19,648 bases of DNA, from NCBI GenBank assembly GCA_032160945.1, contig JAVHTL010000052.1, one strand, 5' to 3'. The notes under the pieces were generated by a model. The model made no database searches. It saw only the letters and a list, made by a program, of their open reading frames with translations, and was not told where the DNA came from. Position 1 is the first letter of the stretch, and each line of letters begins with the position of its first letter. The DNA is from Fervidibacter sp032160945 (GTDB lineage: Bacteria; Armatimonadota; Fervidibacteria; Fervidibacterales; Fervidibacteraceae). This document shows, in pieces, positions 1-7,388 of this stretch. The position numbers and the translations under genes are program-made.

Positions 1-67
1 CCGCCGGGAGTTGAACCCGGGACCTCCTGAATGCCATTCAGGCGCGCTCCCTCTGCGCTACGGCCCC
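1..67 (-). tRNA. tRNA-Ala (anticodon GGC), 3' end cut by window edge
   Basis: Read on the minus strand, a cloverleaf can be drawn. The 5' acceptor strand is GGGGCCG (61-67), the D stem is GCGC/GCGC around a G-rich loop, the anticodon stem is CCTGA/TCAGG around the loop ATGGCAT (anticodon GGC, alanine), and the T stem is CCGGG/CCCGG around TTCAACT. Only the first three bases (CGG) of the 3' acceptor strand are inside the window, so the 3' end, discriminator and any encoded CCA cannot be seen. It lies downstream of, and on the same strand as, the reductase gene. Confidence 0.93.
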
Positions 68-93
68 ACTAACTTTGCCGGCATCATTTTAGC

Positions 94-978
94 CTAATTT
101 CCACCCAAGCGCAAGGGGCTATCTTCCCTGCGAACTCGCATAAATTCTGTCAAGGCTTCACGCCAATGCCTCAAAGGCGGCAAGCCAGCCGATAGTAAGC
201 GAACACTGATAAGCGCAGAAAAAGTTGGACGCTTTGCCTTCAGTGGAATTTGGTCACTCGTGATGGGCTCAACAGGTGCGTCTAAACCAGCCAACTGCAC
301 TATGGTAGATGCAAACTCGTGCCAAGAGCAGTAACCTCGGTTAGCGATGTGATACAAGCCAAACTTTTGGGTCTCAACGAGTTTGACCAAATGCGAAGCC
401 AAATCCTTCGCGTAAGTTGGGCTTGTCACTTGGTCGGTCACTACCCGCAAGGGCTCACCTGCTTTTGCTTTTTGCAAAATTCTGTCAACGAAACTCCCCC
501 CTTTTGCCCTGCTTCCTTTTCGCCCGTAAAGTCCAGCAGTCCTGACGATAAAGTGGCGTGGGCAATAAGCCTTGACAAAAAATTCGCCCATCAGTTTCGT
601 AACACCGTAAACGCTCAATGGATTGGGGACATCAAGTTCCGTGTATGGCGCTTTCTTTCTGCCGTCAAACACATAATCGGTGCTGATGTGAACTAAAGTC
701 GTATCCAACTCGGCGCAAATTTTCGCCAAGAAAAGCACAGCGAAAGCGTTCACTCTCCATGCCTCCTCTACTTTCTCCTCGGCATCGTCCACACGAACGA
801 AACCAGCACAGTTGAAAACGACGAGTGGACGAAACTTTGTCAAGGTATCTTTCACTTTACCGAAATCGGTGATGTCCAATTGCTCACGAGTTAGGGCAAC
901 GGTTTCGTCTACAGGCAAAATTTCAACTAACTCGCTCCCAAGTTGACCGCCGGCACCTAAAACGAGGAAGCGAGGCAT
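94..978 (-). CDS. rfbD: dTDP-4-dehydrorhamnose reductase-like SDR protein (RmlD/RfbD family)
   Basis: This 294-aa protein has the length and motif order of the RmlD substrate-binding family. There is an N-terminal Rossmann motif GAGGQLG (8-14), the family signature STDYVFDG (99-106), a catalytic YxxxK as YGVTK (124-128), and later RTAGLYG and TSPTYAKDL. RmlD reduces dTDP-4-keto-rhamnose to dTDP-rhamnose with NAD(P)H in the cytoplasm, for cell-surface glycans. The ATG at 978 follows GGGGGA at good spacing. It sits 16 bp downstream of the methyltransferase gene and is probably co-transcribed. No rmlA, rmlB or rmlC is visible here, so the exact substrate is unproven; a related extended SDR role (for example a MAT2B-like protein) is possible. 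Confidence 0.85.
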   Translation of the reverse strand: MPRFLVLGAGGQLGSELVEILPVDETVALTREQLDITDFGKVKDTLTKFRPLVVFNCAGFVRVDDAEEKVEEAWRVNAFAVLFLAKICAELDTTLVHISTDYVFDGRKKAPYTELDVPNPLSVYGVTKLMGEFFVKAYCPRHFIVRTAGLYGRKGSRAKGGSFVDRILQKAKAGEPLRVVTDQVTSPTYAKDLASHLVKLVETQKFGLYHIANRGYCSWHEFASTIVQLAGLDAPVEPITSDQIPLKAKRPTFSALISVRLLSAGLPPLRHWREALTEFMRVRREDSPLRLGGN

Positions 979-994
979 CCTTCAATCCCCCTTT

Positions 995-1987
995 TCAAGG
1001 TCTAACTGCAGTTACCAAACCCGCTCCCCGCTTAGTGTGGTAAGCAACCAAGCGAACATCTCGGAAACCAGCATCTTCAATAACTGTCAACATCTCGCGA
1101 AGGCTGTAAGCGCCGACCATCAAGTTGAAGAGTGCTGCCGGCAAAGGTCCAGTTTTTTCATCGTTGAGCAGGAAATCGTGAACGATGAGCAAGCCGCCGG
1201 GTTCTAAGGCACGAAAGGCTTTTGCCAATTTCATCGGTGCCTGACTTCCATGACCGTGAAGGATGTTTGACATCAAAAGGCAATCGTAACCTGAGCCGAA
1301 CTCGTCCTTGTTCCAATCGCCCGGTTGCAAGGTCACGCGTCCCTCCATTCCAAACCTCTTGACAACTTCTTTAGCGATTTCTAAAGTTCGTGGCAAGTCC
1401 CAGATGACGGCTTTGAGGTTAGGAAATTTTTGACAAAGAATCACGCTGTAAGTGCCGGGACCTCCGCCGACATCCAAGAGCAAATTTCGGTCACTCAAAT
1501 CCAAGTTTTCCGCCAACCATTGCCCAACACCGTTGGCAGCGATTCCGTGCATAGCCCAAATCCAGAATTCGTGCCACCGCTCTTCAAATTCCTTTGGGGG
1601 AGAAGGGGCAGCGTCGCGTTTGCCAGTTCTGACGACTTCCGTCAAGCCCGTCCAAAACCACCAAAGGCTTTCGTAATGCCCCAAAATTCCGCCAATAAAC
1701 CTCGGGCTTTCCGGCAGCAGCAAGTCTTGCCCCAACTTCGTCAAGGAGAATTTGTTCCTGTCTCGTTGGACAACTCCCAACGCACAACAAGCGATCAGGA
1801 GCCGTTCGGTCATTTTCGGGTCAGTGGCGCATTTTACTGCAACCTGCTGAGCCGATTGAGGGGTTCGTAATGCCTCAAATATGCCCAACTGGTGACCAGC
1901 CATCAAAACCCGAACAGCCCGAAATTGCCAACAAATCTCCAACAACTCCATGGATTCACTGAGGTCATCAAGGTTAAGCAAATCCAT
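995..1987 (-). CDS. SAM-dependent methyltransferase, class-2 O-methyltransferase-like
   Basis: A 330-aa protein with the two-domain layout of plant/actinobacterial O-methyltransferases (Methyltransf_2). The N-terminal winged-helix dimerisation domain includes FRAVRVLMAGHQLGIFEAL, and a later segment has FSLTKLGQDLL. The C-terminal Rossmann-like SAM domain has LLDVGGGPGTYS followed by a VIWDLP acidic loop and RVTLQPGDW. These features indicate methyl transfer from SAM, probably to a small-molecule hydroxyl; the substrate cannot be read from sequence. The frame is open to 2023, but the ATG at 1987 is preferred because AGAGGTGAGG lies directly upstream, whereas the 2023 start has no such site. 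It is followed after about 16 bp by the RmlD-like gene, which suggests a small glycan or secondary-metabolite operon. Confidence 0.82.
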   Translation of the reverse strand: MDLLNLDDLSESMELLEICWQFRAVRVLMAGHQLGIFEALRTPQSAQQVAVKCATDPKMTERLLIACCALGVVQRDRNKFSLTKLGQDLLLPESPRFIGGILGHYESLWWFWTGLTEVVRTGKRDAAPSPPKEFEERWHEFWIWAMHGIAANGVGQWLAENLDLSDRNLLLDVGGGPGTYSVILCQKFPNLKAVIWDLPRTLEIAKEVVKRFGMEGRVTLQPGDWNKDEFGSGYDCLLMSNILHGHGSQAPMKLAKAFRALEPGGLLIVHDFLLNDEKTGPLPAALFNLMVGAYSLREMLTVIEDAGFRDVRLVAYHTKRGAGLVTAVRP

Positions 1988-1990
1988 AAC

Positions 1991-2000
1991 CCTCACCTCT
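1991..2000 (-). promoter_or_regulatory. Ribosome-binding site that sets the methyltransferase start
   Basis: On the minus strand AGAGGTGAGG lies 3 to 5 bases before the ATG at 1987. It favours this ATG over the in-frame upstream ATG at 2023 and shortens the protein by 12 residues. Confidence 0.7.
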
Positions 2001-2102
2001 CTGGCGCTTGCAACCATTGGCAAATTTTGTCAGCATTTTTGCTTCGTCTCTCGGATAGTTTGGCTCCTGCTGAACAGAATAGGAGTCACTCGGTTGTTGT
2101 TT

Positions 2103-2176
2103 TGTAGGGTCGGATGGTAGTCCGCCCAAAAACACCGAAAAACCAACGATGCGGCGACTTAGCAGCCGCCCCTACA
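2103..2176. repeat. Facing pair of degenerate TGTAGGG palindromic repeats
   Basis: The gap between the divergent methyltransferase and MoxR genes (1988-2293) holds two imperfect palindromes in opposite orientation. The plus-strand one at 2103-2127 starts TGTAGGGTCGGA and closes with TCCGCCC. The minus-strand one at 2151-2176 starts TGTAGGGGCGGC and closes with GTCGCCGC. Both begin with the same head as the 33-bp repeats at 19515-19648. I see no further gene in this 306-bp gap, which should also hold the divergent promoters; I could not identify these. Confidence 0.6.
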
Positions 2177-2293
2177 TTCAACTGCGTAACTTTACCGAAA
2201 AAATGTGTCGTAGAGGGTTAAGATTCGGCAAACTTTACCGAGAGCGAACGAGTTCAAAACGCAATTTTTGTTGAGTTGATGGGAGGGCTGAAC

Positions 2294-3301
2294 ATGGAAA
2301 GCGGAAAAGAGTTAGCAGCATGGTGCCGCGACATTTTGAGAGCCGTTGAAAACGAAATTCGGAAAATCATTGTCGGCATGAACGAAATCGTTGAAGGCGT
2401 CCTTGTCGCTTTGGCAGCAGGTGGGCATGTCTTGCTTGAAGGTGTGCCGGGACTTGGCAAAACGATGTTAGTTCGGACACTTGCTCAAGCGCTCAACTTA
2501 AAGTTCTCGCGCATCCAGTTCACTCCCGACTTAATGCCAGCCGACATCACCGGCACGGATGTCTTGACGGAAACTGAGACTGGTCAGCGGACTTTTGAGT
2601 TCCGTCCCGGACCGATTTTCGCCAACATCGTTCTCGCTGATGAAATTAACCGAGCAACACCGAAAACCCAATCGGCGCTTTTGGAAGCAATGCAAGAGTT
2701 GGCTGTGACAGTTGGCGGTAGGCGATACATCCTTGAGCCGCCGTTTTGGGTCATGGCGACTCAAAACCCCATTGAGCAAGAGGGAACTTACCCGCTCCCT
2801 GAGGCTCAACTTGACAGGTTCTTCTTTAAACTACTCGTCCCTTACCCATCAGTTGACGAACTTCGCGAAATTGTTGACCGAACTACTGGCGCTGAGTTGC
2901 CACAAGTTCAACCAGTTGCCAACCGAGAAGATTTGCTCAGACTACAGCGCATCGTTAGGGAAGTCCCTGTCGCACCTCATGTTCGCGATTACGCATTGAA
3001 AATCGTTGTTGCTACGCACCCAAATTCCGAATTTGCTCCCCCTGAAGTTAATCGCTATGTTCGTTACGGCGCATCCCCAAGAGCGGCACAAACTTTGCTT
3101 TTGTCTGGGAAAGTTTCCGCCTTGCTTGATGGACGATACAATGTTTCCCGCGACGATGTCAGAAAAGCCGTCAAGCCAGCGTTGAGACATCGTGTCATTT
3201 TGAACTTTGAAGCCGAAGCAGATCAAATCACGCCCGATTTGCTTCTTGACAGAATTGTGGAACATGTGGAACGAAAGGAGCGAGAACCTATCATCGTTTA
3301 A
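2294..3301 (+). CDS. MoxR-family AAA+ ATPase
   Basis: This 335-aa protein is a clear MoxR ATPase. It has Walker A GVPGLGKT (50-57), Walker B VLADEINRATPKTQSALLEAMQE starting near 113, sensor-1 region MATQNPIEQEGTYPLPEAQLDRF, and a sensor-2 arginine in GASPRAAQ (Arg about 263). MoxR ATPases act as chaperone-like factors in metal or cofactor insertion, maturation of complexes and envelope stress, usually with VWA/DUF58 partners. Start choice: the frame opens at TTG 2276, but GGGAGGG sits six bases before the ATG at 2294. It converges with the response regulator gene. No DUF58 or VWA gene is present within the window, so its partner is unknown; a maturation role for the nearby hydrogenase is conceivable but unproven. 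Confidence 0.9.
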   Translation: MESGKELAAWCRDILRAVENEIRKIIVGMNEIVEGVLVALAAGGHVLLEGVPGLGKTMLVRTLAQALNLKFSRIQFTPDLMPADITGTDVLTETETGQRTFEFRPGPIFANIVLADEINRATPKTQSALLEAMQELAVTVGGRRYILEPPFWVMATQNPIEQEGTYPLPEAQLDRFFFKLLVPYPSVDELREIVDRTTGAELPQVQPVANREDLLRLQRIVREVPVAPHVRDYALKIVVATHPNSEFAPPEVNRYVRYGASPRAAQTLLLSGKVSALLDGRYNVSRDDVRKAVKPALRHRVILNFEAEADQITPDLLLDRIVEHVERKEREPIIV

Positions 3302-3332
3302 CCCGATTTCATTTATCGCGAGAATTCGCTCA

Positions 3333-3764
3333 TCAAGTTTGCGCTTGCTCTTGCTGCCTCAATATTCGCTTAACCGTTTCAACCAATTTCACTGGGTCAA
3401 CAGGTTTGTCAAGGAACTCTTGAACTGGCAAAAAGTCACCTGGTCCGTAAGAGGCATCATATCGGTCAGGGTAAAAACGAAGTTCCGTAGTGGAGTGCAA
3501 AGAGGACATTATGACGATGGGGACATTGCGAATGGACTCGTGAGTTTCAGGTGAGCGGAGTTTCCAGACAAACTGAAAGCCCTCCGTTCCTGTAGGCATC
3601 ATGATGTCAAGGACGATCAAATCCGGCTTTTCGGCATTGACTTTCTGCCATGCTTCGTCAGGGTCGTAAGCGTTGACGACTTGGTAGCCGGCGTTTTCCA
3701 GAGTCAACCTAATTGCCTCAGCCATGTCGCGATCATCTTCAACGACCAAAATTTTCGCTGCCAT
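3333..3764 (-). CDS. Single-domain response regulator (CheY-like receiver)
   Basis: A 143-aa protein made only of a receiver domain. It shows the acidic pocket EDD (9-11), the phospho-acceptor Asp53 in VLDIMMP, Ser87 in VIMSS at the switch position, and Lys120 in DKPVDP. No DNA-binding output domain follows. An extra loop of about 20 residues (roughly 95-115, rich in Tyr, Asp and Gly) sits between beta4 and the conserved Lys. The ATG at 3764 follows GGAAGGTGAT. No histidine kinase is in the window, so its input and partner are unknown. It lies downstream of the hydrogenase operon on the same strand but is separated from hyfI by a 362-bp repeat region, so read-through is possible but not certain. 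Confidence 0.9.
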   Translation of the reverse strand: MAAKILVVEDDRDMAEAIRLTLENAGYQVVNAYDPDEAWQKVNAEKPDLIVLDIMMPTGTEGFQFVWKLRSPETHESIRNVPIVIMSSLHSTTELRFYPDRYDASYGPGDFLPVQEFLDKPVDPVKLVETVKRILRQQEQAQT

Positions 3765-4126
3765 TCGCCATCACCTTCCTCAGTCACAACTTTTGTGGTT
3801 TGGGAAGATTTCGCCCTCCCGATGAATTCGCCAAACGAATTTGTAAGGGCAACAAAAGTTCACCCAATTTTTTCACGCCAGCAAACACTGGCTGAAGTTA
3901 TCGGCATAGATAATGCGTTTGGCGTTGACAAGATAAGCGCTGACTTTGGTCGGCGAATTTTTGTAGGTGCAAGTGAAAATTTGCCTATTTTTCTGGCGCA
4001 TTTTACGGGCACATTTCATGTGCCCCTACAAATTACGGGCACATTTCATATGCCCTTACAAATCACGGGCACATTTCATGTGCCCCTGCAAATTACGGGC
4101 GTATTTCATACGCCCCTACAAACGCA
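3765..4126. other. Non-coding gap with degenerate and tandem palindromic repeats
   Basis: This 362-bp interval between hyfI and the response regulator gene contains no credible gene. Its right half is the 4-unit tandem repeat described separately. Its left half holds two decayed look-alikes: 3841-3865, where GGGCAAC and GTTCACCC flank AAAA, and about 3961-3986, with a TGTAGGTGCAA head and a TTTGCCT close. It also contains GGCG-rich AT stretches without an obvious promoter. It lies downstream of the long hydrogenase transcript. Confidence 0.6.
4005..4124. repeat. Tandem array of four 30-bp palindromic units
   Basis: Four units in exact 30-bp register start at 4005, 4035, 4065 and 4095. Each contains an 8-bp inverted repeat around TTC followed by CCTACAAAT or a close variant. 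Units 1 and 3 have stem GGGCACAT/ATGTGCCC and unit 2 differs by one base (ATATGCCC, a G-U pair in RNA). Unit 4 has GGGCGTAT/ATACGCCC, where both arms changed together. On the minus strand each unit begins TGTAGGGG or a close variant, the same head as the other repeats in the window. The array ends just after the hyfI stop codon, so the hydrogenase mRNA would run into four hairpins. Confidence 0.9.
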
Positions 4127-4660
4127 TTACTTCGTTTCAACGGCGACAGTTTCTTTTGATGGAATGAGAATTTGCGCCAACTCTTCTGGAGTTTCCTGCC
4201 TCTCTTCAACCCGTTCAATTTTCTTCGGCACTAACCCAAGTGCCAATGCCACACCGTAAATTATGGCTTCAGGTTTTGGCGGACAGCCGGGGATGTAAAT
4301 GTCAACGGGAATAACTTTATCAACGCCGCCGACGACATTGTAAGTGTCAAACCAAATTCCGCCACCGACGGCGCACGCGCCGATGGCGACTACGACTTTC
4401 GGGTCAGGCACCGCATCGTATAGTCGCTTCAGCGGTTCCTCCATTGTCCGGGTGACAGGACCTGAGACGAGCAAAACATCGGCATGGCGTGGTGAACCCA
4501 CAAGTTTAATTCCAAACCGCTCAACATCAAAAAACGGCGTCAAGACATCAAGCACTTCTATGTCGCAGCCGTTGCATGCTCCAACATTGACATGGAACAC
4601 CCATAATGAGCGTCCAAAGGCTTTTGAGAAGAACCGGCGCAAAATGCCTTCTTTGATCAT
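4127..4660 (-). CDS. hyfI: Group 4 [NiFe]-hydrogenase small subunit, NuoB-like (HyfI/HycG)
   Basis: A 177-aa NADH dehydrogenase 20-kDa/hydrogenase small-subunit family protein. The proximal [4Fe-4S] cluster ligands are visible as C29 and C32 (ACNGCDIE), C96 (GACAVGGG) and C126 (PGCPPKPE). The CxxC spacing at the first pair is hydrogenase-type, unlike the tandem CC of complex I NuoB. It would hand electrons from HyfH to the Ni-Fe site in HyfG at the cytoplasmic face. It is shorter than E. coli HyfI (about 250 aa), lacking a long C-terminal extension. The ATG at 4660 is preceded by AAGGAGGT. It is the last gene of the operon, directly after hyfF, with a Glu/Thr-rich tail. Confidence 0.93.
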   Translation of the reverse strand: MIKEGILRRFFSKAFGRSLWVFHVNVGACNGCDIEVLDVLTPFFDVERFGIKLVGSPRHADVLLVSGPVTRTMEEPLKRLYDAVPDPKVVVAIGACAVGGGIWFDTYNVVGGVDKVIPVDIYIPGCPPKPEAIIYGVALALGLVPKKIERVEERQETPEELAQILIPSKETVAVETK

Positions 4661-4675
4661 CGCTTTCGCACCTCC

Positions 4676-6130
4676 TTAAGGTCTGGCAGCCAAGTCCAAA
4701 ATTGGGTCAAACAATTGAGCGCCCAACCCAATTGCGAAAATCCCGAGCGCTAACAGAGCCATCGCCAGTAGCATCGGCAACGGTGCTTCCTTAATGTTTT
4801 CGCTTGCTGCCTCCTGACTCCGAGGTTCACCCCAAAAAACCTGTTGGAACGCACGGAGGATGTAAGCGAGCGTCAAAAGGCTAACTCCAACAGCAATTAC
4901 GACACTTGTCCAAGCACGAGCCTGAGTCAGTGCCAAGATTATGGTCAGTTTGCTGATGAAACCGCTAAACAATGGGACACCCCCAAGGGAAAGCGCCCCA
5001 ATAAGGAAGAAGATGCTGGTTGCCGGCATTTTACGGGCAATCCCGCCTAACGCCGGGATTTGACGAGTGTTAGCCATCGCAGCCACAATACCTCCAGCCA
5101 TGAACAGTAACGCTTTTGTCAAGGCATGGTGTGCAATGTGCAAAAGCGCACCGTAATAGCCGAGGTAGGAAATCACACCAATCCCAGCAGCGATGTAGCC
5201 GATTTGTGCGGCACTTGAATATGCCAGCAATCGCTTTAAGTCTTCCTGAAGCAGTGCTAAAAGGCTTCCTAACAGCATTGAGAAAATGCCGATGCCGAGA
5301 AGAAGTGAACCGAGTTCTGGAAAGCGGGGAGCGAACAGGGTCATGACCCTCAGGATGGCATAAAGAGGGACTTTGATGATGATGCCTGACAAAATCGCGC
5401 TCATAACTGTTGGGGCTTCAGCGTGGGCATCGGGGATCCAAGGATGGAAAGGTGCTAAGCCTGCTTTTGTGCCAAATCCAATCAAGAGCAGAACCGCTAC
5501 GATTAAAGCGATGTGTTCAGGCAACTTACCCACAACCAACCTCAAGTTCGTGATAAGCAGTGCAGGTTCATCTCCGAGATGGGGAGCAGCAGCGGCGTAG
5601 AAAAGAACACAACCGAAAAGAGCGGAAGTGATGCCAACAGTCAAAAGCAGCAAATACTTGTAGCCCGCTTCCAATGCCCTCTTATTCCAGTAAAACGAGA
5701 CGAGTAGTGCTGATGCCAAAGTTGTCGCCTCAAGGGCAACCCAGAGCAAAACGATGTTGTTGGTCATGACTGTCCAGAAGAGAGTGAACTCAAGGACGAG
5801 GAAAAGTGTCTGGAACATTCGCAATCGTTCTTCAGGGGCTTCCCTCAAGTGAGGCAAAGTTAAGTAGGCGCTGCTGTAGATGGCACAAACGAAGGAGAGA
5901 AACGCAATCAACAGCGCCATGAAGGCGGACAAACCGTCAACCAGAATCTCCTCGCCAAAGCAAGTGATTTCATGCGCTTGGGTGATCCAGATTGCTTGGT
6001 AAATTGCCAAGAGCAAAGCAATTCCTGTGCCCAAAAGGAAAAGGAAAGGACGAGCCTCTTGCCTTGCAATCCAAACCAATCCAGCGAAAACGATTGGCAC
6101 AATCAACAGTCCAATTGGCAGCCATTCCAT
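4676..6130 (-). CDS. hyfF: Antiporter-like proton-translocating membrane subunit (HyfF, NuoN/NuoM-like)
   Basis: A 484-aa, strongly hydrophobic protein of the proton_antipo_M family with about 14 predicted membrane segments. The residues that mark the ion path of such subunits are present: Glu134 in WVALEATTL, Lys222 in GFGTKAGLAPFHPWIPDAHAEAP, Lys253 in GIIIKVPLY and Lys339 in HHALTKALLF. This supports a working ion-pumping half-channel rather than a decayed subunit. It is one of three such subunits encoded here, with HyfB and HyfD. The ATG at 6130 follows AGGTGA. It sits between hyfE and hyfI with small gaps. HyfF is preferred over NuoN because hyfE precedes it, as in E. coli hyf. Confidence 0.9.
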   Translation of the reverse strand: MEWLPIGLLIVPIVFAGLVWIARQEARPFLFLLGTGIALLLAIYQAIWITQAHEITCFGEEILVDGLSAFMALLIAFLSFVCAIYSSAYLTLPHLREAPEERLRMFQTLFLVLEFTLFWTVMTNNIVLLWVALEATTLASALLVSFYWNKRALEAGYKYLLLLTVGITSALFGCVLFYAAAAPHLGDEPALLITNLRLVVGKLPEHIALIVAVLLLIGFGTKAGLAPFHPWIPDAHAEAPTVMSAILSGIIIKVPLYAILRVMTLFAPRFPELGSLLLGIGIFSMLLGSLLALLQEDLKRLLAYSSAAQIGYIAAGIGVISYLGYYGALLHIAHHALTKALLFMAGGIVAAMANTRQIPALGGIARKMPATSIFFLIGALSLGGVPLFSGFISKLTIILALTQARAWTSVVIAVGVSLLTLAYILRAFQQVFWGEPRSQEAASENIKEAPLPMLLAMALLALGIFAIGLGAQLFDPILDLAARP

Positions 6131-6165
6131 TTCTTCGTCACCTCAGCCTTCTCAAGAATTGCCAA

Positions 6166-6828
6166 TCACCAACGCAATTCGGAAAGCCTGAAACTGTCCG
6201 TTGAGCCGAATTGTTGCCTGATTTCGTTGATAAGGTAAACCAGCAACCAAACAGCAATGACCACATCGGTCACTATGCCTATCAAAACGGTCTCACGAAC
6301 GCCCGGTGCTAAACTGACGAGTGACAAGTGAGCACCGTTTTCCATCAGGCACAAGCCAATTGCCACTTTAATTGCATCTCTGCGGGTCAAAATCCCGTAA
6401 AGACCGATGAGGAACACTGTGAGCGAAACTGCGATGTTGGTTCGGAACGGCTCTTGAGTTGCGAGTTTCGTTGGAGCCAAGAAAGTTGTGTAGGTGTGAG
6501 TTAGGCGGTAAGTGGCGAGTGCTAACAGACCGATGATGAAGACCGATGGCAAAAGTTCAATCAAAGGCGGATATTCCTGCGACTCACCTTGGTGGATTGA
6601 CTGCCCCAAAAGCCACGAAATGATTGCGAACTTCGTCAAAAGCGCTGTTATTCCCCATATGAACAGTGGCGGGTGGATGGTGGCGAACACGAAAATGATT
6701 GCTACCAAAAGCAAGGCTTGAAGCATGTAAGCCCAAAGGGCGCCTCTCAAGTTTCGCAACTCTATCGCCGCAAATGATGTCAAAATCAGCGCCAAAGACA
6801 AAACCCTAATCGTCTCCATCGCTGCCAT
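6166..6828 (-). CDS. hyfE: Hydrogenase-4 component E-like membrane subunit (HyfE)
   Basis: A 220-aa hydrophobic protein of the length expected for HyfE (about 216 aa in E. coli). The C-terminal half resembles NuoK, with VFLIGLYGILTRRDAIKVAIGLCLMENGAHL, where Glu163 corresponds to a membrane-buried carboxylate of the NuoK ion path. The N-terminal half has three to four membrane helices. It would link the HyfC heel of the complex to the antiporter-like subunits. The ATG at 6828 is preceded by AGGAGGT at 7 bases. Its neighbours are hyfH upstream and hyfF downstream, with short gaps. Confidence 0.88.
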   Translation of the reverse strand: MAAMETIRVLSLALILTSFAAIELRNLRGALWAYMLQALLLVAIIFVFATIHPPLFIWGITALLTKFAIISWLLGQSIHQGESQEYPPLIELLPSVFIIGLLALATYRLTHTYTTFLAPTKLATQEPFRTNIAVSLTVFLIGLYGILTRRDAIKVAIGLCLMENGAHLSLVSLAPGVRETVLIGIVTDVVIAVWLLVYLINEIRQQFGSTDSFRLSELRW

Positions 6829-6843
6829 CTTGACAACCTCCTC

Positions 6844-7287
6844 TCAGGCTTCTTCGTCTTTTCGGAAACCGACGACCATTAAACGGTCAAGAGGAGTAGG
6901 CGGGACATAGCAGCGCCCACATCGGTTGCACGAACCCATGAAAAGGTGCTGCTCAATGAACAAGTCGCTTTTGTCAGTCGTAGCAATCTCATATTCCAAG
7001 TCAAGCCAAACTGCACCGTAACGGCAAACATCCTGACAACGACCGCAATGGATGCACCTATCAAGGTAGCGACGGATTATGCGGTATGTGGGCGAAACAT
7101 CAATGATGCGGATGCACCTTGTTGGGCAGACATCGGCACAACCTCCGCATCCAGTGCATTTGTCCGTGTCAACGACAACTCGCCCACGAAAGCCCGGCTC
7201 TGATGGACGAGGTTCAAACGGATATGCGAAAGTGACTTTTCCCGCCCTCAGCGCCAGCAGCAATTGTTTGACTTTGCTGTCAACCAT
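6844..7287 (-). CDS. hyfH: Two-[4Fe-4S] ferredoxin subunit (HyfH/HycF, NuoI-like)
   Basis: A 147-aa soluble protein with two 4Fe-4S motifs: C44, C47, C50, C54 (CTGCGGCADVCP) and C78, C81, C84, C88 (CIHCGRCQDVC). They are separated by the insertion typical of NuoI/HyfH rather than of small ferredoxins. The first motif is followed by an additional C58. After ELATT-like EIATTDKSDL comes a C-terminal motif with C120, C123 and C126 (CNRCGRC); a CxxC here is usual for HyfH, while the third Cys is less so. It would relay electrons from the input module to HyfI. The ATG at 7287 follows GGAGG at 8 bases. It is separated from hyfC by a 101-bp gap containing a repeat pair. Confidence 0.9.
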   Translation of the reverse strand: MVDSKVKQLLLALRAGKVTFAYPFEPRPSEPGFRGRVVVDTDKCTGCGGCADVCPTRCIRIIDVSPTYRIIRRYLDRCIHCGRCQDVCRYGAVWLDLEYEIATTDKSDLFIEQHLFMGSCNRCGRCYVPPTPLDRLMVVGFRKDEEA

Positions 7288-7319
7288 ATCGTTCGCCTCC
7301 GTTTCATTTCAAGGTCGTT

Positions 7320-7380
7320 TGTAAGGCACAGTTTTACACTGTGCCGACTATAGTCGGCGGGGTATAAAACCCCACCCTAC
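7320..7380. repeat. Inverted pair of TGTAGGG-type palindromes inside the hydrogenase operon
   Basis: The only sizeable gap in the hydrogenase operon (7288-7388) holds two hairpin units tail to tail. The plus-strand unit, 7320-7348, has head TGTAAGG, stem GGCACAGT/ACTGTGCC and tail GAC. The minus-strand unit, 7353-7380, has head GTAGGG, stem GGGGT/ACCCC and tail GCCGAC. The two GAC tails meet in the palindrome GACTATAGTC (7346-7355). They share head and tail with the 33-bp repeats at 19515, so they are one family. In the hyf mRNA they would form two strong hairpins between hyfC and hyfH. Confidence 0.75.
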
Positions 7381-7388
7381 CGCCGTCA

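Noticed and set aside
1430..1870. Plus-strand 146-codon frame
   Set aside because: It is wholly antisense to the methyltransferase, has no ribosome-binding site and no recognisable motif.
4005..4124. Possible CRISPR array
   Set aside because: The units abut in a fixed 30-bp period with no unique spacers, and no cas gene is in the window. The same applies to the 33-bp array at 19515-19648.
3681..4259. Plus-strand frame of 192 codons with a repeated ITGTFHVPLQ-type peptide
   Set aside because: It reads through the response regulator in antisense, the palindromic repeat array and part of hyfI in antisense. The peptide repeat comes from the 30-bp period, which is a multiple of three.
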